64,000 nucleotides of DNA from contig JBBELK010000387.1 of assembly GCA_037783545.1 (NCBI GenBank), positions 1,426,001 through 1,490,000 of the forward strand, given 5' to 3'. The position numbers were made by a program, and so were the translations under genes. Every line of letters begins with the position of its first letter. Position 1 is the first letter of the stretch. This DNA comes from Henricia sp. BOLD:AAB3569 (taxonomy: Eukaryota; Echinodermata; Asteroidea; Spinulosida; Echinasteridae). The notes beneath the pieces were generated by a model. That model did no database searches and was not told where the DNA came from. It saw only the letters and a list, made by a program, of their open reading frames with translations. Shown here in pieces: positions 39,864 through 55,294 of this stretch.

Positions 39864-40754
39864 GCCTTACTCCCCAGGGTGTACATGTAAAATCATACTG
39901 ATTTTGGAGGATTGAGAAGTGTTGGGGTTAGGCATCATTTAATTGTTGAAGTAATTTGATGGAATGTTTTAGTAACCATGAATTTATAATCAAAATCAGC
40001 TATTTCAAGACAATTTTTTTCGCGATTGTCACAGCTTTTTTCTTCTTATTTCAATATTTAAATAATACTGCATGTAGTGCTACTGTCTTGATAGTACACT
40101 ACTTACAATAAGTTAGGGAAATTGTGGGGTGTATGCAGATATTTTATTGAGGGTATGCATTCCGCTTGAATGATTTTGTATATGATTAGATAATTGTATC
40201 TGCATGACAGACACCTTGTCACAGGAATAGGTAAAAACAGTCATTTAAACAAAAATTCAAAATCTACCAATAGCCCCAACTTATTGTGAGTAGCGTATGT
40301 TTATAGGTTCGTTATGTGTTGCCTTGTTGAACCTAAATAGATTATCAATAATAATTAAATTATGTCATTTTAAAAACTGATGGTTATCCATTATCTTTTG
40401 TTAAAGCCCCATTACATAATTTGCAGTTACCCAAAATATTACATTTTTATTGGTCAAATATGGAATAACCCCTTTCAAATTGTTATACACTAATGCCGTA
40501 TATACTAATGCTTAGTGCTATTTTAAACACTAAGTCATATTGGTTTGGTTTCCGTAGCGCCCTCTTTTGGTTTAATTTAGAGAGAGTTGCGAGCTGAATG
40601 TGTGTGGTCATGTGGGGTATTTTTTCTTCCAACTATAAACATTTCGGACAATATGCAGCTCCTAAAAGTGGCCCTATTTTGCCCAGTAGCGTATGTTTAG
40701 CTGGTCTGTTTACAATGCGAACCGAAATAGACTAGTTCCCTGTCCCTACATTTC
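39864..40754. other. No gene; possible fold-back at 40091-40296
   Basis: CTACTTACAATAAGTTAGGG pairs with CCCCAACTTATTGTGAGTAG. The word GTAGCGTATGTTTA occurs at about 40288 and 40687. Nothing coding. Confidence 0.5.
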
Positions 40755-43040
40755 ACAAAAAATTGACGTTTTTGAAAATGTCTTAGAAATAACTCATAAT
40801 GAAAATTTAGCCTGTCTGGAACCTTATTTCTAAGAAAAATTTACAAAAATCATCAATCATAACATTTTTGGCCAAAAATCATAATTTTAAAAATCATAAT
40901 TTTAAAATCAATTTTTATCAAAAATGGCCAAAAATTGACGTTTTTGAAAATATCTTAGAAATGACTCATAATGAAAATTTAGCCTGTCTGGAACCTTATT
41001 TCTAAGAAAAATGGACAATTTGGCAAATATTCAACAAATTTTCTCAAAATCTAAAAATTTTCCAAATTTCATATTTTATTTTCTGGATGACCAGTCAATG
41101 TTAAATTCAAGGAATATCATCTATGGGTCCTAAGCAACATTTCCTGCAATTTTAAGGAAAATCTAAATCATAACATTTTTGGCCAAAAATTGAAAAAATC
41201 ACAAGGGGTTAGTCCATCAATTTTTATCAAAAATGGCCAAAAAGTTACGTTTTTGAAAATGTCTTAGAAATTACTCATAATGAAAACTTAGCCTGTCTGG
41301 AACCTTATTTCTAAGAAAAATTGACAATTTGGCAAATATTCAACAAATTTTCTCAAAATCTAAACATTTTCCAAATTTAATATTTTATTTTCTGGATGAC
41401 CAGTCAATGTTAAATTCAAGGAATATCATCTATGGGTCCTAAGCAACATTTCCTGCAATTTTAAGCAAAATCTAAATCATAACATTTTTGGCCAAAAATT
41501 AAAAAAATCACAAGGGGTTAGTCCATCAATTTTTATCAAAAATGGCCAAAAATTGACGTTTTTGAAAATGTCTTAGAAATGACTCATAATGAAAATTTAG
41601 CCTGTCTGGAACCTTATTTCTAAGAAAAATGGACAATTTGGCAAATATTCAACAAATTTTCTCAAAATCTAAACATTTTCCAAATTTAATATTTTATTTT
41701 CTGGATGACCAGTCAATGTTAAATTCAAGGAATATCATCTATGGGTCCTAAGCAACATTTCCTGCAATTTTAAGCAAAATCTAAATCATAACATTTTTGG
41801 CCAAAAATTAAAAAAATCACAAGGGGTTAGTCCATTAATTTTTATCAAAAATGGCCAAAAATTGACGTTTTTGAAAATGTCTTAGAAATGACTCATAATG
41901 AAAATTTAGCCTGTCTGGAACCTTATTTCTAAGAAAAATGGACAATTTGGCAAATATTCAACAAATTTTCTCAAAATCTAAAAATTTTCCAAATTTCATA
42001 TTTTATTTTCGGGATGACCAGTCAATGTTAAATTCAAGGAATATCATCTATGGGTCCTAAGCAACATTTCCTGCAATTTTAAGGAAAATCTAAATCATAA
42101 CATTTTTGGCCAAAAATTAAAAAAATCACAAGGGGTTAGTCCATCAATTTTTATCAAAAATGGCCAAAAAGTTACGTTTTTGAAAATGTCTTAGAAATGA
42201 CTCATAATGAAAACTTAGCCTGTCTGGAACCTTATTTCTAAGAAAAATGGACAATTTGGCAAATATTCAACAAATTTTCTCAAAATCTAAAAATTTTCCA
42301 AATTTCATATTTTATTTTCTGGATGACCAGTCAATGTTAAATTCAAGGAATATCATCTATGGGTCCTAAGCAACATTTCCTGCAATTTTAAGCAAAATCT
42401 AAATCATAACATTTTTGGCCAAAAATTAAAAAAATCACAAGGGGTCCATCAATTTTTATCAAAAATGGCCAAAAATTGACGTTTTTGAAAATGTCTTAGA
42501 AATGACTCATAATGAAAATTTAGCCTGTCTGGAACCTTATTTCTAAGAAAAATGGACAATTTGGCAAATATTCAACAAATTTTCTCAAAATCTAAACATT
42601 TTCCAAATTTAATATTTTATTTTCTGGATGACCAGTCAATGTTAAATTCAAGGAATATCATCTATGGGTCCTAAGCAACATTTCCTGCAATTTTAAGCAA
42701 AATCTAAATCATAACATTTTTGGCCAAAAATTAAAAAAATCACAAGGGGTTAGTCCATCAATTTTTATCAAAAATGGCCAAAAATTGACGTTTTTGAAAA
42801 TGTCTTAGAAATGACTCATAATGAAAATTTAGCCTGTCTGGAACCTTATTTCTAAGAAAAATGGACAATTTGGCAAATATTCAACAAATTTTCTCAAAAT
42901 CTAAAAATTTTCCAAATTTCATATTTTATTTTCGGGATGACCAGTCAATGTTAAATTCAAGGAATATCATCTATGGGTCCTAAGCAACATTTCCTGCAAT
43001 TTTAAGCAAAATCTAAATCATAACATTTTTGGCCAAAAAT

Positions 43041-46000
43041 TTGCCATCAATTTTTATCAAAAATGGCAAAAAATTGACGTTTTTGAAAATGTCTTAGAAA
43101 TGACTCATAATGAAAATTTAGCCTGTCTGGAACCTTATTTCTAAGAAAAATGGACAATTTGGCAAATATTCAACAAATTTTCTCAAAATCTAAACATTTT
43201 CCAAATTTCATATTTTATTTTCTGGATGACCAGTCAATGTTAAATTCAAGGAATATCATCTATGGGTCCTAAGCAACATTTCCTGCAATTTTAAGCAAAA
43301 TCTAAATCATAACATTTTTGGCCAAAAATTAAAAAAATCACAAGGGGTTAGTCCATCAATTTTTATCAAAATTGGCCAAAAATTGACGTTTTTGAAAATG
43401 TCTTAGAAATGACTCATAATGAAAATTTAGCCTGTCTGGAACCTTATTTCTAAGAAAAATGGACAATTTGGCAAATATTCAACAAATTTTCTCAAAATCT
43501 AAAAATTTTCCAAATTTCATATTTTATTTTCGGGATGACCAGTCAATGTTAAATTCAAGGAATATCATCTATGGGTCCTAAGCAACATTTCCTGCAATTT
43601 TAAGCAAAATCTAAATCATAACATTTTTGGCCAAAAATTTGCCATCAATTTTTATCAAAAATGGCAAAAAATTGACGTTTTTGAAAATGTCTTAGAAATA
43701 ACTCATGATGAAAATTTAGACTGTCTGGAACCTTATTTCTAAGAAAAATGGACAATTTGGCAAAAATTCAACAAATTTTCTCAAAATCTAAAAATATTCC
43801 AAATTTCATATTTTATTTTCTGGATGACCAGTCAATGTTAAATTCAAGGAATATCATCTATGGGTCCTAAGCAACATTTCTTGCAATTTTAAGCAAAATC
43901 TAAATCATAACATTTTTGGCCAAAAATTAACAAAATCACAAGGGGTTAGTCCATCAATTTTTATCAAAAATGGCCAAAAATTGACGTTTTTGAAAATGTC
44001 TTAGAAATGACTCATAATGAAAATTTAGCCTGTCTGGAACCTTATTTCTAAGAAAAATGGACAATTTGGCAAATATTCAACAAATTTTCTCAAAATCTAA
44101 ACATTTTCCAAATTTCATATTTTATTTTCTGGATGACCAGTCAATGTTAAATTCAAGGAATATCATCTATGGGTCCTAAGCAACATTTCCTGCAATTTTA
44201 AGCAAAATCTAAATCATAACATTTTTGGCCAAAAATTAAAAAAATCACAAGGGGTTAGTCCATCAATTTTTATCAAAATTGGCCAAAAATTGACGTTTTT
44301 GAAAATGTCTTAGAAATGACTCATAATGAAAATTTAGCCTGTCTGGAACCTTATTTCTAAGAAAAATGGACAATTTGGCAAATATTCAACAAATTTTCTC
44401 AAAATCTAAAAATTTTCCAAATTTCATATTTTATTTTCGGGATGACCAGTCAATGTTAAATTCAAGGAATATCATCTATGGGTCCTAAGCAACATTTCCT
44501 GCAATTTTAAGCAAAATCTAAATCATAACATTTTTGGCCAAAAATTTGCCATCAATTTTTATCAAAAATGGCAAAAAATTGACGTTTTTGAAAATGTCTT
44601 AGAAATAACTCATGATGAAAATTTAGACTGTCTGGAACCTTATTTCTAAGAAAAATGGACAATTTGGCAAAAATTCAACAAATTTTCTCAAAATCTAAAA
44701 ATATTCCAAATTTCATATTTTATTTTCTGGATGACCAGTCAATGTTAAATTCAAGGAATATCATCTATGGGTCCTAAGCAACATTTCTTGCAATTTTAAG
44801 CAAAATCTAAATCATAACATTTTTGGCCAAAAATTAACAAAATCACAAGGGGTTAGTCCATCAATTTTTATCAAAAATGGCCAAAAATTGACGTTTTTGA
44901 AAATGTCTTAGAAATGACTCATAATGAAAATTTAGCCTGTCTGGAACCTTATTTCTAAGAAAAATGGACAATTTGGCAAATATTCAACAAATTTTCTCAA
45001 AATCTAAACATTTTCCAAATTTAATATTTTATTTTCTGGATGACCAGTCAATGTTAAATTCAAGGAATATCATCTATGGGTCCTAAGCAACATTTCCTGC
45101 AATTTTAAGCAAAATCTAAATCATAACATTTTTGGCCAAAAATTAAAAAAATCACAAGGGGTTAGTCCATCAATTTTTATCAAAATTGGCCAAAAATTGG
45201 AGTTTTTGAAAATGTCTTAGAAATGACTCATAATGAAAATTTAGCCTGTCTGGAACCTTATTTCTAAGAAAAATGGACAATTTGGCAAATATTCAACAAA
45301 TTTTCTCAAAATCTAAAAATTTTCCAAATTTCATATTTTATTTTCGGGATGACCAGTCAATGTTAAATTCAAGGAATATCATCTATGGGTCCTAAGCAAC
45401 ATTTCCTGCAATTTTAAGCAAAATCTAAATCATAACATTTTTGGCCAAAAATTTGCCATCAATTTTTATCAAAAATGGCAAAAAATTGACGTTTTTGAAA
45501 ATGTCTTAGAAATAACTCATGATGAAAATTTAGACTGTCTGGAACCTTATTTCTAAGAAAAATGGACAATTTGGCAAAAATTCAACAAATTTTCTCAAAA
45601 TCTAAAAATATTCCAAATTTCATATTTTATTTGCTGGATGACCAGTCAATGTTAAATTCAAGGAATATCATCTATGGGTCCTAAGCAACATTTCTTGCAA
45701 TTTTAAGCAAAATCTAAATCATAACATTTTTGGCCAAAAATTAACAAAATCACAAGGGGTTAGTCCATCAATTTTTATCAAAAATGGCCAAAAATTGACG
45801 TTTTTGAAAATGTCTTAGAAATGACTCATAATGAAAATTTAGCCTGTCTGGAACCTTATTTCTAAGAAAAATGGACAATTTGGCAAATATTCAACAAATT
45901 TTCTCAAAATCTAAACATTTTCCAAATTTAATATTTTATTTTCTGGATGACCAGTCAATGTTAAATTCAAGGAATATCATCTATGGGTCCTAAGCAACAT

Positions 46001-46360
46001 TTCCTGCAATTTTAAGCAAAATCTAAATCATAACATTTTTGGCCAAAAATTAAAAAAATCACAAGGGGTTAGTCCATCAATTTTTATCAAAAATGGCCAA
46101 AAATTGACGTTTTTGAAAATGTCTTAGAAATGACTCATAATGAAAATTTAGCCTGTCTGGAACCTTATTTCTAAGAAAAATGAACAATTTGGCAAATATT
46201 CAACAAATTTTCTCAAAATCTAAACATTTTCCAAATTTAATATTTTATTTTCTGGATGACCAGTCAATGTTAAATTCAAGGAATATCATCTATGGGTCCT
46301 AAGCAACATTTCCTGCAATTTTAAGCAAAATCTAAATCATAACATTTTTGGCCAAAAATT
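43041..46360. repeat. Higher-order repeat region, 907-bp period
   Basis: The diagnostic junction TTGCCATCAATTTTTATC, which replaces the usual GGGGTTAGTCCATC, starts at 43639, 44546, 45453 and 46360, that is exactly 907 bases apart. The period is three monomers (two of about 309, one of about 289). The junction appears again at 48807, 49715, 50314 and 53064 (spacings 908, 599, 2750). Confidence 0.9.
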
Positions 46361-49300
46361 TGCCATCAATTTTTATCAAAAATGGCAAAAAATTGACGTT
46401 TTTGAAAATGTCTTAGAAATAACTCATGATGAAAATTTAGACTGTCTGGAACCTTATTTCTAAGAAAAATGGACAATTTGGCAAAAATTCAACAAATTTT
46501 CTCAAAATCTAAAAATATTCCAAATTTCATATTTTATTTTCTGGATGACCAGTCAATGTTAAATTCAAGGAATATCATCTATGGGTCCTAAGCAACATTT
46601 CTTGCAATTTTAAGCAAAATCTAAATCATAACATTTTTGGCCAAAAATTAACAAAATCACAAGGGGTTAGTTAGTCCATCAATTTTTATCAAAAATGGCC
46701 AAAAATTGACGTTTTTGAAAATGTCTTAGAAATGACTCATAATGAAAATTTAGCCTGTCTGGAACCTTATTTCTAAGAAAAATGGACAATTTGGCAAATA
46801 TTCAACAAATTTTCTCAAAATCTAAACATTTTCCAAATTTAATATTTTATTTTCTGGATGACCAGTCAATGTTAAATTCAAGGAATATCATCTATGGGTC
46901 CTAAGCAACATTTCCTGCAATTTTAAGCAAAATCTAAATCATAACATTTTTGGCAAAAAATTAAAAAAATCACAAGTCCATCAATTTTTATCAAAATTGG
47001 CCAAAAATTGACGTTTTTGAAAATGTCTTAGAAATGACTCATAATGAAAATTTAGCCTGTCTGGAACCTTATTTCTAAGAAAAATGGACAATTTGGCAAA
47101 TATTCAACAAATTTTCTCAAAATCTAAACATTTTCCAAATTTAATATTTTATTTTCTGGATGACCAGTCAATGTTAAATTCAAGGAATATCATCTATGGG
47201 TCCTAAGCAACATTTCCTGCAATTTTAGGGAAAATCTAAATCATAACATTTTTGGCCAAAAATTGAAAAAATCACAAGGGGTTAGTCCATCGATTTTTAT
47301 CAAAATTGGCCAAAAATTGACGTTTTTGAAAATGTCTTAGAAATGACTCATAATGAAAATTTAGCCTGTCTGGAACCTTATTTCTAAGAAAAATGGACAA
47401 TTTGGCAAATATTCAACAAATTTTCTCAAAATCCCAAAATGTTTCCAAACTTCATATTTTATTTTCTGGATGACCAGTCAATGTTAAATTCAAGGAATAT
47501 CATCTATGGGTCCTAAGCAACATTTCTTGCAATTTTAAGCAAAATCTAAATCATAACATTTTTGGCCAAAAATTAACAAAATCACAAGGGGTTAGTTAGT
47601 CCATCAATTTTTATCAAAAATGGCCAAAAATTGACGTTTTTGAAAATGTCTTAGAAATGACTCATAATGAAAATTTAGCCTGTCTGGAACCTTATTTCTA
47701 AGAAAAATGGACAATTTGGCAAATATTCAACAAATTTTCTCAAAATCTAAACATTTTCCAAATTTAATATTTTATTTTCTGGATGACCAGTCAATGTTAA
47801 ATTCAAGGAATATCATCTATGGGTCCTAAGCAACATTTCCTGCAATTTTAAGCAAAATCTAAATCATAACATTTTTGGCAAAAAATTAAAAAAATCACAA
47901 GTCCATCAATTTTTATCAAAATTGGCCAAAAATTGACGTTTTTGAAAATGTCTTAGAAATGACTCATAATGAAAATTTAGCCTGTCTGGAACCTTATTTC
48001 TAAGAAAAATGGACAATTTGGCAAATATTCAACAAATTTTCTCAAAATCTAAACATTTTCCAAATTTAATATTTTATTTTCTGGATGACCAGTCAATGTT
48101 AAATTCAAGGAATATCATCTATGGGTCCTAAGCAACATTTCCTGCAATTTTAGGGAAAATCTAAATCATAACATTTTTGGCCAAAAATTGAAAAAATCAC
48201 AAGGGGTTAGTCCATCGATTTTTATCAAAATTGGCCAAAAATTGACGTTTTTGAAAATGTCTTAGAAATGACTCATAATGAAAATTTAGCCTGTCTGGAA
48301 CCTTATTTCTAAGAAAAATGGACAATTTGGCAAATATTCAACAAATTTTCTCAAAATCTAAAAATTTTCCAAATTTCATATTTTATTTTCTGGATGACCA
48401 GTCAATGTTAAATTCAAGGAATATCATCTATGGGTCCTAAGCAACATTTCCTGCAATTTTAAGCAAAATCTAAATCATAACATTTTTGGCCAAAAATTAA
48501 AAAAATCACAAGGGGTTAGTCCATCAATTTTTATCAAAATTGGCCAAAAATTGACGTTTTTGAAAATGTCTTAGAAATGACTCATAATGAAAATTTAGCC
48601 TGTCTGGAACCTTATTTCTAAGAAAAATGGACAATTTGGCAAATATTCAACAAATTTTCTCAAAATCTAAAAATTTTCCAAATTTCATATTTTATTTTCG
48701 GGATGACCAGTCAATGTTAAATTCAAGGAATATCATCTATGGGTCCTAAGCAACATTTCCTGCAATTTTAAGCAAAATCTAAATCATAACATTTTTGGCC
48801 AAAAATTTGCCATCAATTTTTATCAAAAATGGCAAAAAATTGACGTTTTTGAAAATGTCTTAGAAATAACTCATGATGAAAATTTAGACTGTCTGGAACC
48901 TTATTTCTAAGAAAAATGGACAATTTGGCAAAAATTCAACAAATTTTCTCAAAATCTAAAAATATTCCAAATTTCATATTTTATTTTCTGGATGACCAGT
49001 CAATGTTAAATTCAAGGAATATCATCTATGGGTCCTAAGCAACATTTCTTGCAATTTTAAGCAAAATCTAAATCATAACATTTTTGGCCAAAAATTTACA
49101 AAATCACAAGGGGTTAGTCCATCAATTTTTATCAAAAATGGCCAAAAATTGACGTTTTTGAAAATGTCTTAGAAATGACTCATAATGAAAATTTAGCCTG
49201 TCTGGAACCTTATTTCTAAGAAAAATGGACAATTTGGCAAATATTCAACAAATTTTCTCAAAATCTAAACATTTTCCAAATTTAATATTTTATTTTCTGG

Positions 49301-52300
49301 ATGACCAGTCAATGTTAAATTCAAGGAATATCATCTATGGGTCCTAAGCAACATTTCCTGCAATTTTAAGCAAAATCTAAATCATAACATTTTTGGCCAA
49401 AAATTTAAAAAAATCACAAGGGGTTAGTCCATCAATTTTTATCAAAATTGGCCAAAAATTGACGTTTTTGAAAATGTCTTAGAAATGACTCATAATGAAA
49501 ATTTAGCCTGTCTGGAACCTTATTTCTAAGAAAAATGGACAATTTGGCAAATATTCAACAAATTTTCTCAAAATCTAAAAATTTTCCAAATTTCATATTT
49601 TATTTTCGGGATGACCAGTCAATGTTAAATTCAAGGAATATCATCTATGGGTCCTAAGCAACATTTCCTGCAATTTTAAGCAAAATCTAAATCATAACAT
49701 TTTTGGCCAAAAATTTGCCATCAATTTTTATCAAAAATGGCAAAAAATTGACGTTTTTGAAAATGTCTTAGAAATAACTCATGATGAAAATTTAGACTGT
49801 CTGGAACCTTATTTCTAAGAAAAATGGACAATTTGGCAAAAATTCAACAAATTTTCTCAAAATCTAAACATTTTCCAAATTTAATATTTTATTTTCTGGA
49901 TGACCAGTCAATGTTAAATTCAAGGAATATCATCTATGGGTCCTAAGCAACATTTCCTGCAATTTTAAGCAAAATCTAAATCATAACATTTTTGGCCAAA
50001 AATTTAAAAAAATCACAAGGGGTTAGTCCATCAATTTTTATCAAAATTGGCCAAAAATTGACGTTTTTGAAAATGTCTTAGAAATGACTCATAATGAAAA
50101 TTTAGCCTGTCTGGAACCTTATTTCTAAGAAAAATGGACAATTTGGCAAATATTCAACAAATTTTCTCAAAATCTAAAAATTTTCCAAATTTCATATTTT
50201 ATTTTCGGGATGACCAGTCAATGTTAAATTCAAGGAATATCATCTATGGGTCCTAAGCAACATTTCCTGCAATTTTAAGCAAAATCTAAATCATAACATT
50301 TTTGGCCAAAAATTTGCCATCAATTTTTATCAAAAATGGCAAAAAATTGACGTTTTTGAAAATGTCTTAGAAATAACTCATGATGAAAATTTAGACTGTC
50401 TGGAACCTTATTTCTAAGAAAAATGGACAATTTGGCAAAAATTCAACAAATTTTCTCAAAATCTAAAAATATTCCAAATTTAATATTTTATTTTCTGGAT
50501 GACCAGTCAATGTTAAATTCAAGGAATATCATCTATGGGTCCTAAGCAACATTTCCTGCAATTTTAAGCAAAATCTAAATCATAACATTTTTGGCAAAAA
50601 ATTAAAAAAATCACAAGGGGTTAGTCCATCAATTTTTATCAAAATTGGCCAAAAATTGACGTTTTTGAAAATGTCTTAGAAATGACTCATAATGAAAATT
50701 TAGCCTGTCTGGAACCTTATTTCTAAGAAAAATGGACAATTTGGCAAATATTCAACAAATTTTCTCAAAATCTAAACATTTTCCAAATTTAATATTTTAT
50801 TTTCTGGATGACCAGTCAATGTTAAATTCAAGGAATATCATCTATGGGTCCTAAGCAACATTTCCTGCAATTTTAAGCAAAATCTAAATCATAACATTTT
50901 TGGCCAAAAATTAAAAAAATCACAAGGGGTTAGTCCATCAATTTTTATCAAAAATGGCCAAAAATTGACGTTTTTGAAAATGTCTTAGAAATGACTCATA
51001 ATGAAAATTTAGCCTGTCTGGAACCTTATTTCTAAGAAAAATGGACAATTTGGCAAATATTCAACAAATTTTCTCAAAATCTAAACATTTTCCAAATTTC
51101 ATATTTTATTTTCTGGATGACCAGTCAATGTTAAATTCAAGGAATATCATCTATGGGTCCTAAGCAACATTTCCTGCAATTTTAAGCAAAATCTAAATCA
51201 TAACATTTTTGGCCAAAAATTAAAAAAATCACAAGGGGTTAGTCCATCAATTTTTATCAAAATTGGCCAAAAATTGACGTTTTTGAAAATGTCTTAGAAA
51301 TGACTCATAATGAAAATTTAGCCTGTCTGGAACCTTATTTCTAAGAAAAATGGACAATTTGGCAAATATTCAACAAATTTTCTCAAAATCTAAAAATTTT
51401 CCAAATTTCATATTTTATTTTCTGGATGACCAGTCAATGTTAAATTCAAGGAATATCATCTATGGGTCCTAAGCAACATTTCCTGCAATTTTAAGGAAAA
51501 TCTAAATCATAACATTTTTGGCCAAAAATTAAAAAAATCACAAGGGGTTAGTCCATCAATTTTTATCAAAAATGGCCAAAAAGTTACGTTTTTGAAAATG
51601 TCTTAGAAATTACTCATAATGAAAACTTAGCCTGTCTGGAACCTTATTTCTAAGAAAAATTGACAATTTGGCAAATATTCAACAAATTTTCTCAAAATCT
51701 AAAAATTTTCCAAATTTCATATTTTATTTTCTGGATGACCAGTCAATGTTAAATTCAAGGAATATCATCTATGGGTCCTAAGCAACATTTCCTGCAATTT
51801 TAAGCAAAATCTAAATCATAACATTTTTGGCCAAAAATTAAAAAAATCACAAGGGCAATTTTTATCAAAAATGGCCAAAAATTGACGTTTTTGAAAATGT
51901 CTTAGAAATGACTCATAATGAAAATTTAGCCTGTCTGGAACCTTATTTCTAAGAAAAATGGACAATTTGGCAAATATTCAACAAATTTTCTCAAAATCTA
52001 AACATTTTCCAAATTTCATATTTTATTTTCTGGATGACCAGTCAATGTTAAATTCAAGGAATATCATCTATGGGTCCTAAGCAACATTTCCTGCAATTTT
52101 AAGCAAAATCTAAATCATAACATTTTTGGCCAAAAATTAAAAAAATCACAAGGGGTTAGTCCATCAATTTTTATCAAAATTGGCCAAAAATTGACGTTTT
52201 TGAAAATGTCTTAGAAATGACTCATAATGAAAATTTAGCCTGTCTGGAACCTTATTTCTAAGAAAAATGGACAATTTGGCAAATATTCAACAAATTTTCT

Positions 52301-54542
52301 CAAAATCTAAAAATTTTCCAAATTTCATATTTTATTTTCTGGATGACCAGTCAATGTTAAATTCAAGGAATATCATCTATGGGTCCTAAGCAACATTTCC
52401 TGCAATTTTAAGCAAAATCTAAATCATAAATTTTTGGCCAAAAATTAAAAAAATCACAAGGGGTTAGTCCATCAATTTTTATCAAAAATGGCAAAAAAAT
52501 TGACGTTTTTGAAAATGTCTTAGAAATGACTCATAATGAAAATTTAGCCTGTCTGGAACCTTATTTCTAAGAAAAATGGACAATTTGGCAAATATTCAAC
52601 AAATTTTCTCAAAATCTAAAAATTTTCCAAATTTAATATTTTATTTTCTGGATGACCAGTCAATGTTAAATTCAAGGAATATCATCTATGGGTCCTAAGC
52701 AACATTTCCTGCAATTTTAAGCAAAATCTAAATCATAAATTTTTGGCCAAAAATTAAAAAAATCACAAGGGGTTAGTCTATCAATTTTTATCAAAATTGG
52801 CCAAAAATTGACGTTTTTGAAAATGTCTTAGAAATGACTCATAATGAAAATTTAGCCTGTCTGGAACCTTATTTCTAAGAAAAATGGACAATTTGGCAAA
52901 TATTCAACAAATTTTCTCAAAATCTAAAAATTTTCCAAATTTCATATTTTATTTTCGGGATGACCAGTCAATGTTAAATTCAAGGAATATCATCTATGGG
53001 TCCTAAGCAACATTTCCTGCAATTTTAAGCAAAATCTAAATCATAACATTTTTGGCCAAAAATTTGCCATCAATTTTTATCAAAAATGGCAAAAAATTGA
53101 CGTTTTTGAAAATGTCTTAGAAATAACTCATGATGAAAATTTAGACTGTCTGGAACCTTATTTCTAAGAAAAATGGACAATTTGGCAAAAATTCAACAAA
53201 TTTTCTCAAAATCTAAAAATATTCCAAATTTCATATTTTATTTTCTGGATGACCAGTCAATGTTAAATTCAAGGAATATCATCTATGGGTCCTAAGCAAC
53301 ATTTCTTGCAATTTTAAGCAAAATCTAAATCATAACATTTTTGGCCAAAAATTAACAAAATCACAAGGGGTTAGTCCATCAATTTTTATCAAAAATGGCC
53401 AAAAATTGACGTTTTTGAAAATGTCTTAGAAATGACTCATAATGAAAATTTAGCCTGTCTGGAACCTTATTTCTAAGAAAAATGGACAATTTGGCAAATA
53501 TTCAACAAATTTTCTCAAAATCTAAAAATTTTCCAAATTTCATATTTTATTTTCTGGATGACCAGTCAATGTTAAATTCAAGGAATATCATCTATGGGTC
53601 CTAAGCAACATTTCCTGCAATTTTAAGCAAAATCTAAATCATAAATTTTTGGCCAAAAATTAAAAAAATCACAAGGGGTTAGTCCATCAATTTTTATCAA
53701 AAATGGCAAAAAATTGACGTTTTTGAAAATGTCTTAGAAATGACTCATAATGAAAATTTAGCCTGTCTGGAACCTTATTTCTAAGAAAAATGGACAATTT
53801 GGCAAATATTCAACAAATTTTCTCAAAATCTAAAAATTTTCCAAATTTAATATTTTATTTTCTGGATGACCAGTCAATGTTAAATTCAAGGAATATCATC
53901 TATGGGTCCTAAGCAACATTTCCTGCAATTTTAAGCAAAATCTAAATCATAAATTTTTGGCCAAAAATTAAAAAAATCACAAGGGGTTAGTCTATCAATT
54001 TTTATCAAAAATTGCCAAAAATTGACGTTTTTGAAAATGTCTTAGAAATGACTCATAATGAAAATTTAGCCTGTCTGGAACCTTATTTATAAGAAAAATT
54101 GACAATTTGGCAAATATTCAACAAATTTTCTCAAAATCTAAAAATTTCCCAAATTTAATATTTTATTTTTTGGATGACCAGTCAATGTTAAATTCAAGGA
54201 ATATCATCTATGGGTCCTAAGCAACATTTCCTGCAATTTTAAGCAAAATCTAAATCATAACATTTTTGGCCAAAAATTAAAAAAATCACAAGGGGTTAGT
54301 CCATCAATTTTTATCAAAAATGGCCAAAAATTGACGTTTTTGAAAATGTCTTAGAAATAACTCATAATGAAAATTTAGCCTGTCTGGAACCTTATTTCTA
54401 AGAAAAATGGACAATTTGGCAAATATTCAACAAATTTTCTCAAAATCTAAAAATTTTCCAAATTTCATATTTTATTTTCTGGATGACCAGTCAATGTTAA
54501 ATTCAAGGAATATCATCTATGGGTCCTAAGCAACATTTCCTG

Positions 54543-55294
54543 TAGCCTTTTGACAAGGCCTTATGGCTTTGGGGTTTGGGCGTCTTGAGCGGAGTATACG
54601 AAGGCTGTGCAAACGCTATGCCTTCTGTTTTGCCATAAGGCCTTTTTCGAACTGGCAACTGCTACATTATTCATTACATGCAAGCAGTTGGCCCGAATGT
54701 GCAACGTCACAACATTACCCACGCCCCACTCTGCACGTAAAGATTTTGAAAACAGAAATCGAAAACAAACATTCAACTGAGCCAATGGGCGCTAGGAGCT
54801 TGTTTTGCACGCGCGCGTGTGATGCAAGTCACGTACAGTTCCCGCAGGACAAATTGACCAATCACATGGCTTGCGGCGTTATGGCCTCGTTCATTACCAA
54901 CGTAGGTACGGCACTTATATTTACTTCGACACAAAACCATCGAGCTTCATGAAAATACGTTTATATTTGACATAAATTGTTTATTACATCAACATTTTAT
55001 ACGGAACTAATATAATTCCCATTTGATTTAATTTATTTGCCGTTTAATGTACCCAGTAAATTCAAAAGCGTAAGCCTACCTCCCTTGTTTGTAGGAGCTC
55101 CCTGCGTAATTTGCATGGAGTGACCTGCACGTGACTGGCTGATTTCTGCTACCACTTTTGGTAGCAAAAATAAAGAAAAACATAAGAATTGCCTGTCAGT
55201 TCGAAAAAGGCCAAGTGAGTAATTCACTCTGCGCGTATAGACTCTACTCAAGTCACCAAATCGCCCAAATTCACGAGGCCTTGACAAAAGGCTA
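54543..55294. mobile_element. 752-bp TIR transposon inserted in the satellite, probable 9-bp duplication
   Basis: Ends TAGCCTTTTGACAAGGCC and GGCCTTGACAAAAGGCTA form an 18-bp inverted repeat with one mismatch. CATTTCCTG is on both sides (54534-54542 and 55295-55303); in uninterrupted monomers it occurs once. If the ends are moved outward the duplication would be 7 or 5 bp. Subterminal AAGGCCTTATGGC and GCCATAAGGCCTT are also inverted. A 129-codon open frame inside shows no transposase motif, so it is taken as non-autonomous. A 9-bp duplication would fit Merlin or Mutator-like elements. Confidence 0.88.

Noticed and set aside
54563..54952. 129-codon frame inside the 752-bp transposon
   Set aside because: No DDE or other transposase motif is visible and the start overlaps the terminal inverted repeat; probably non-coding.
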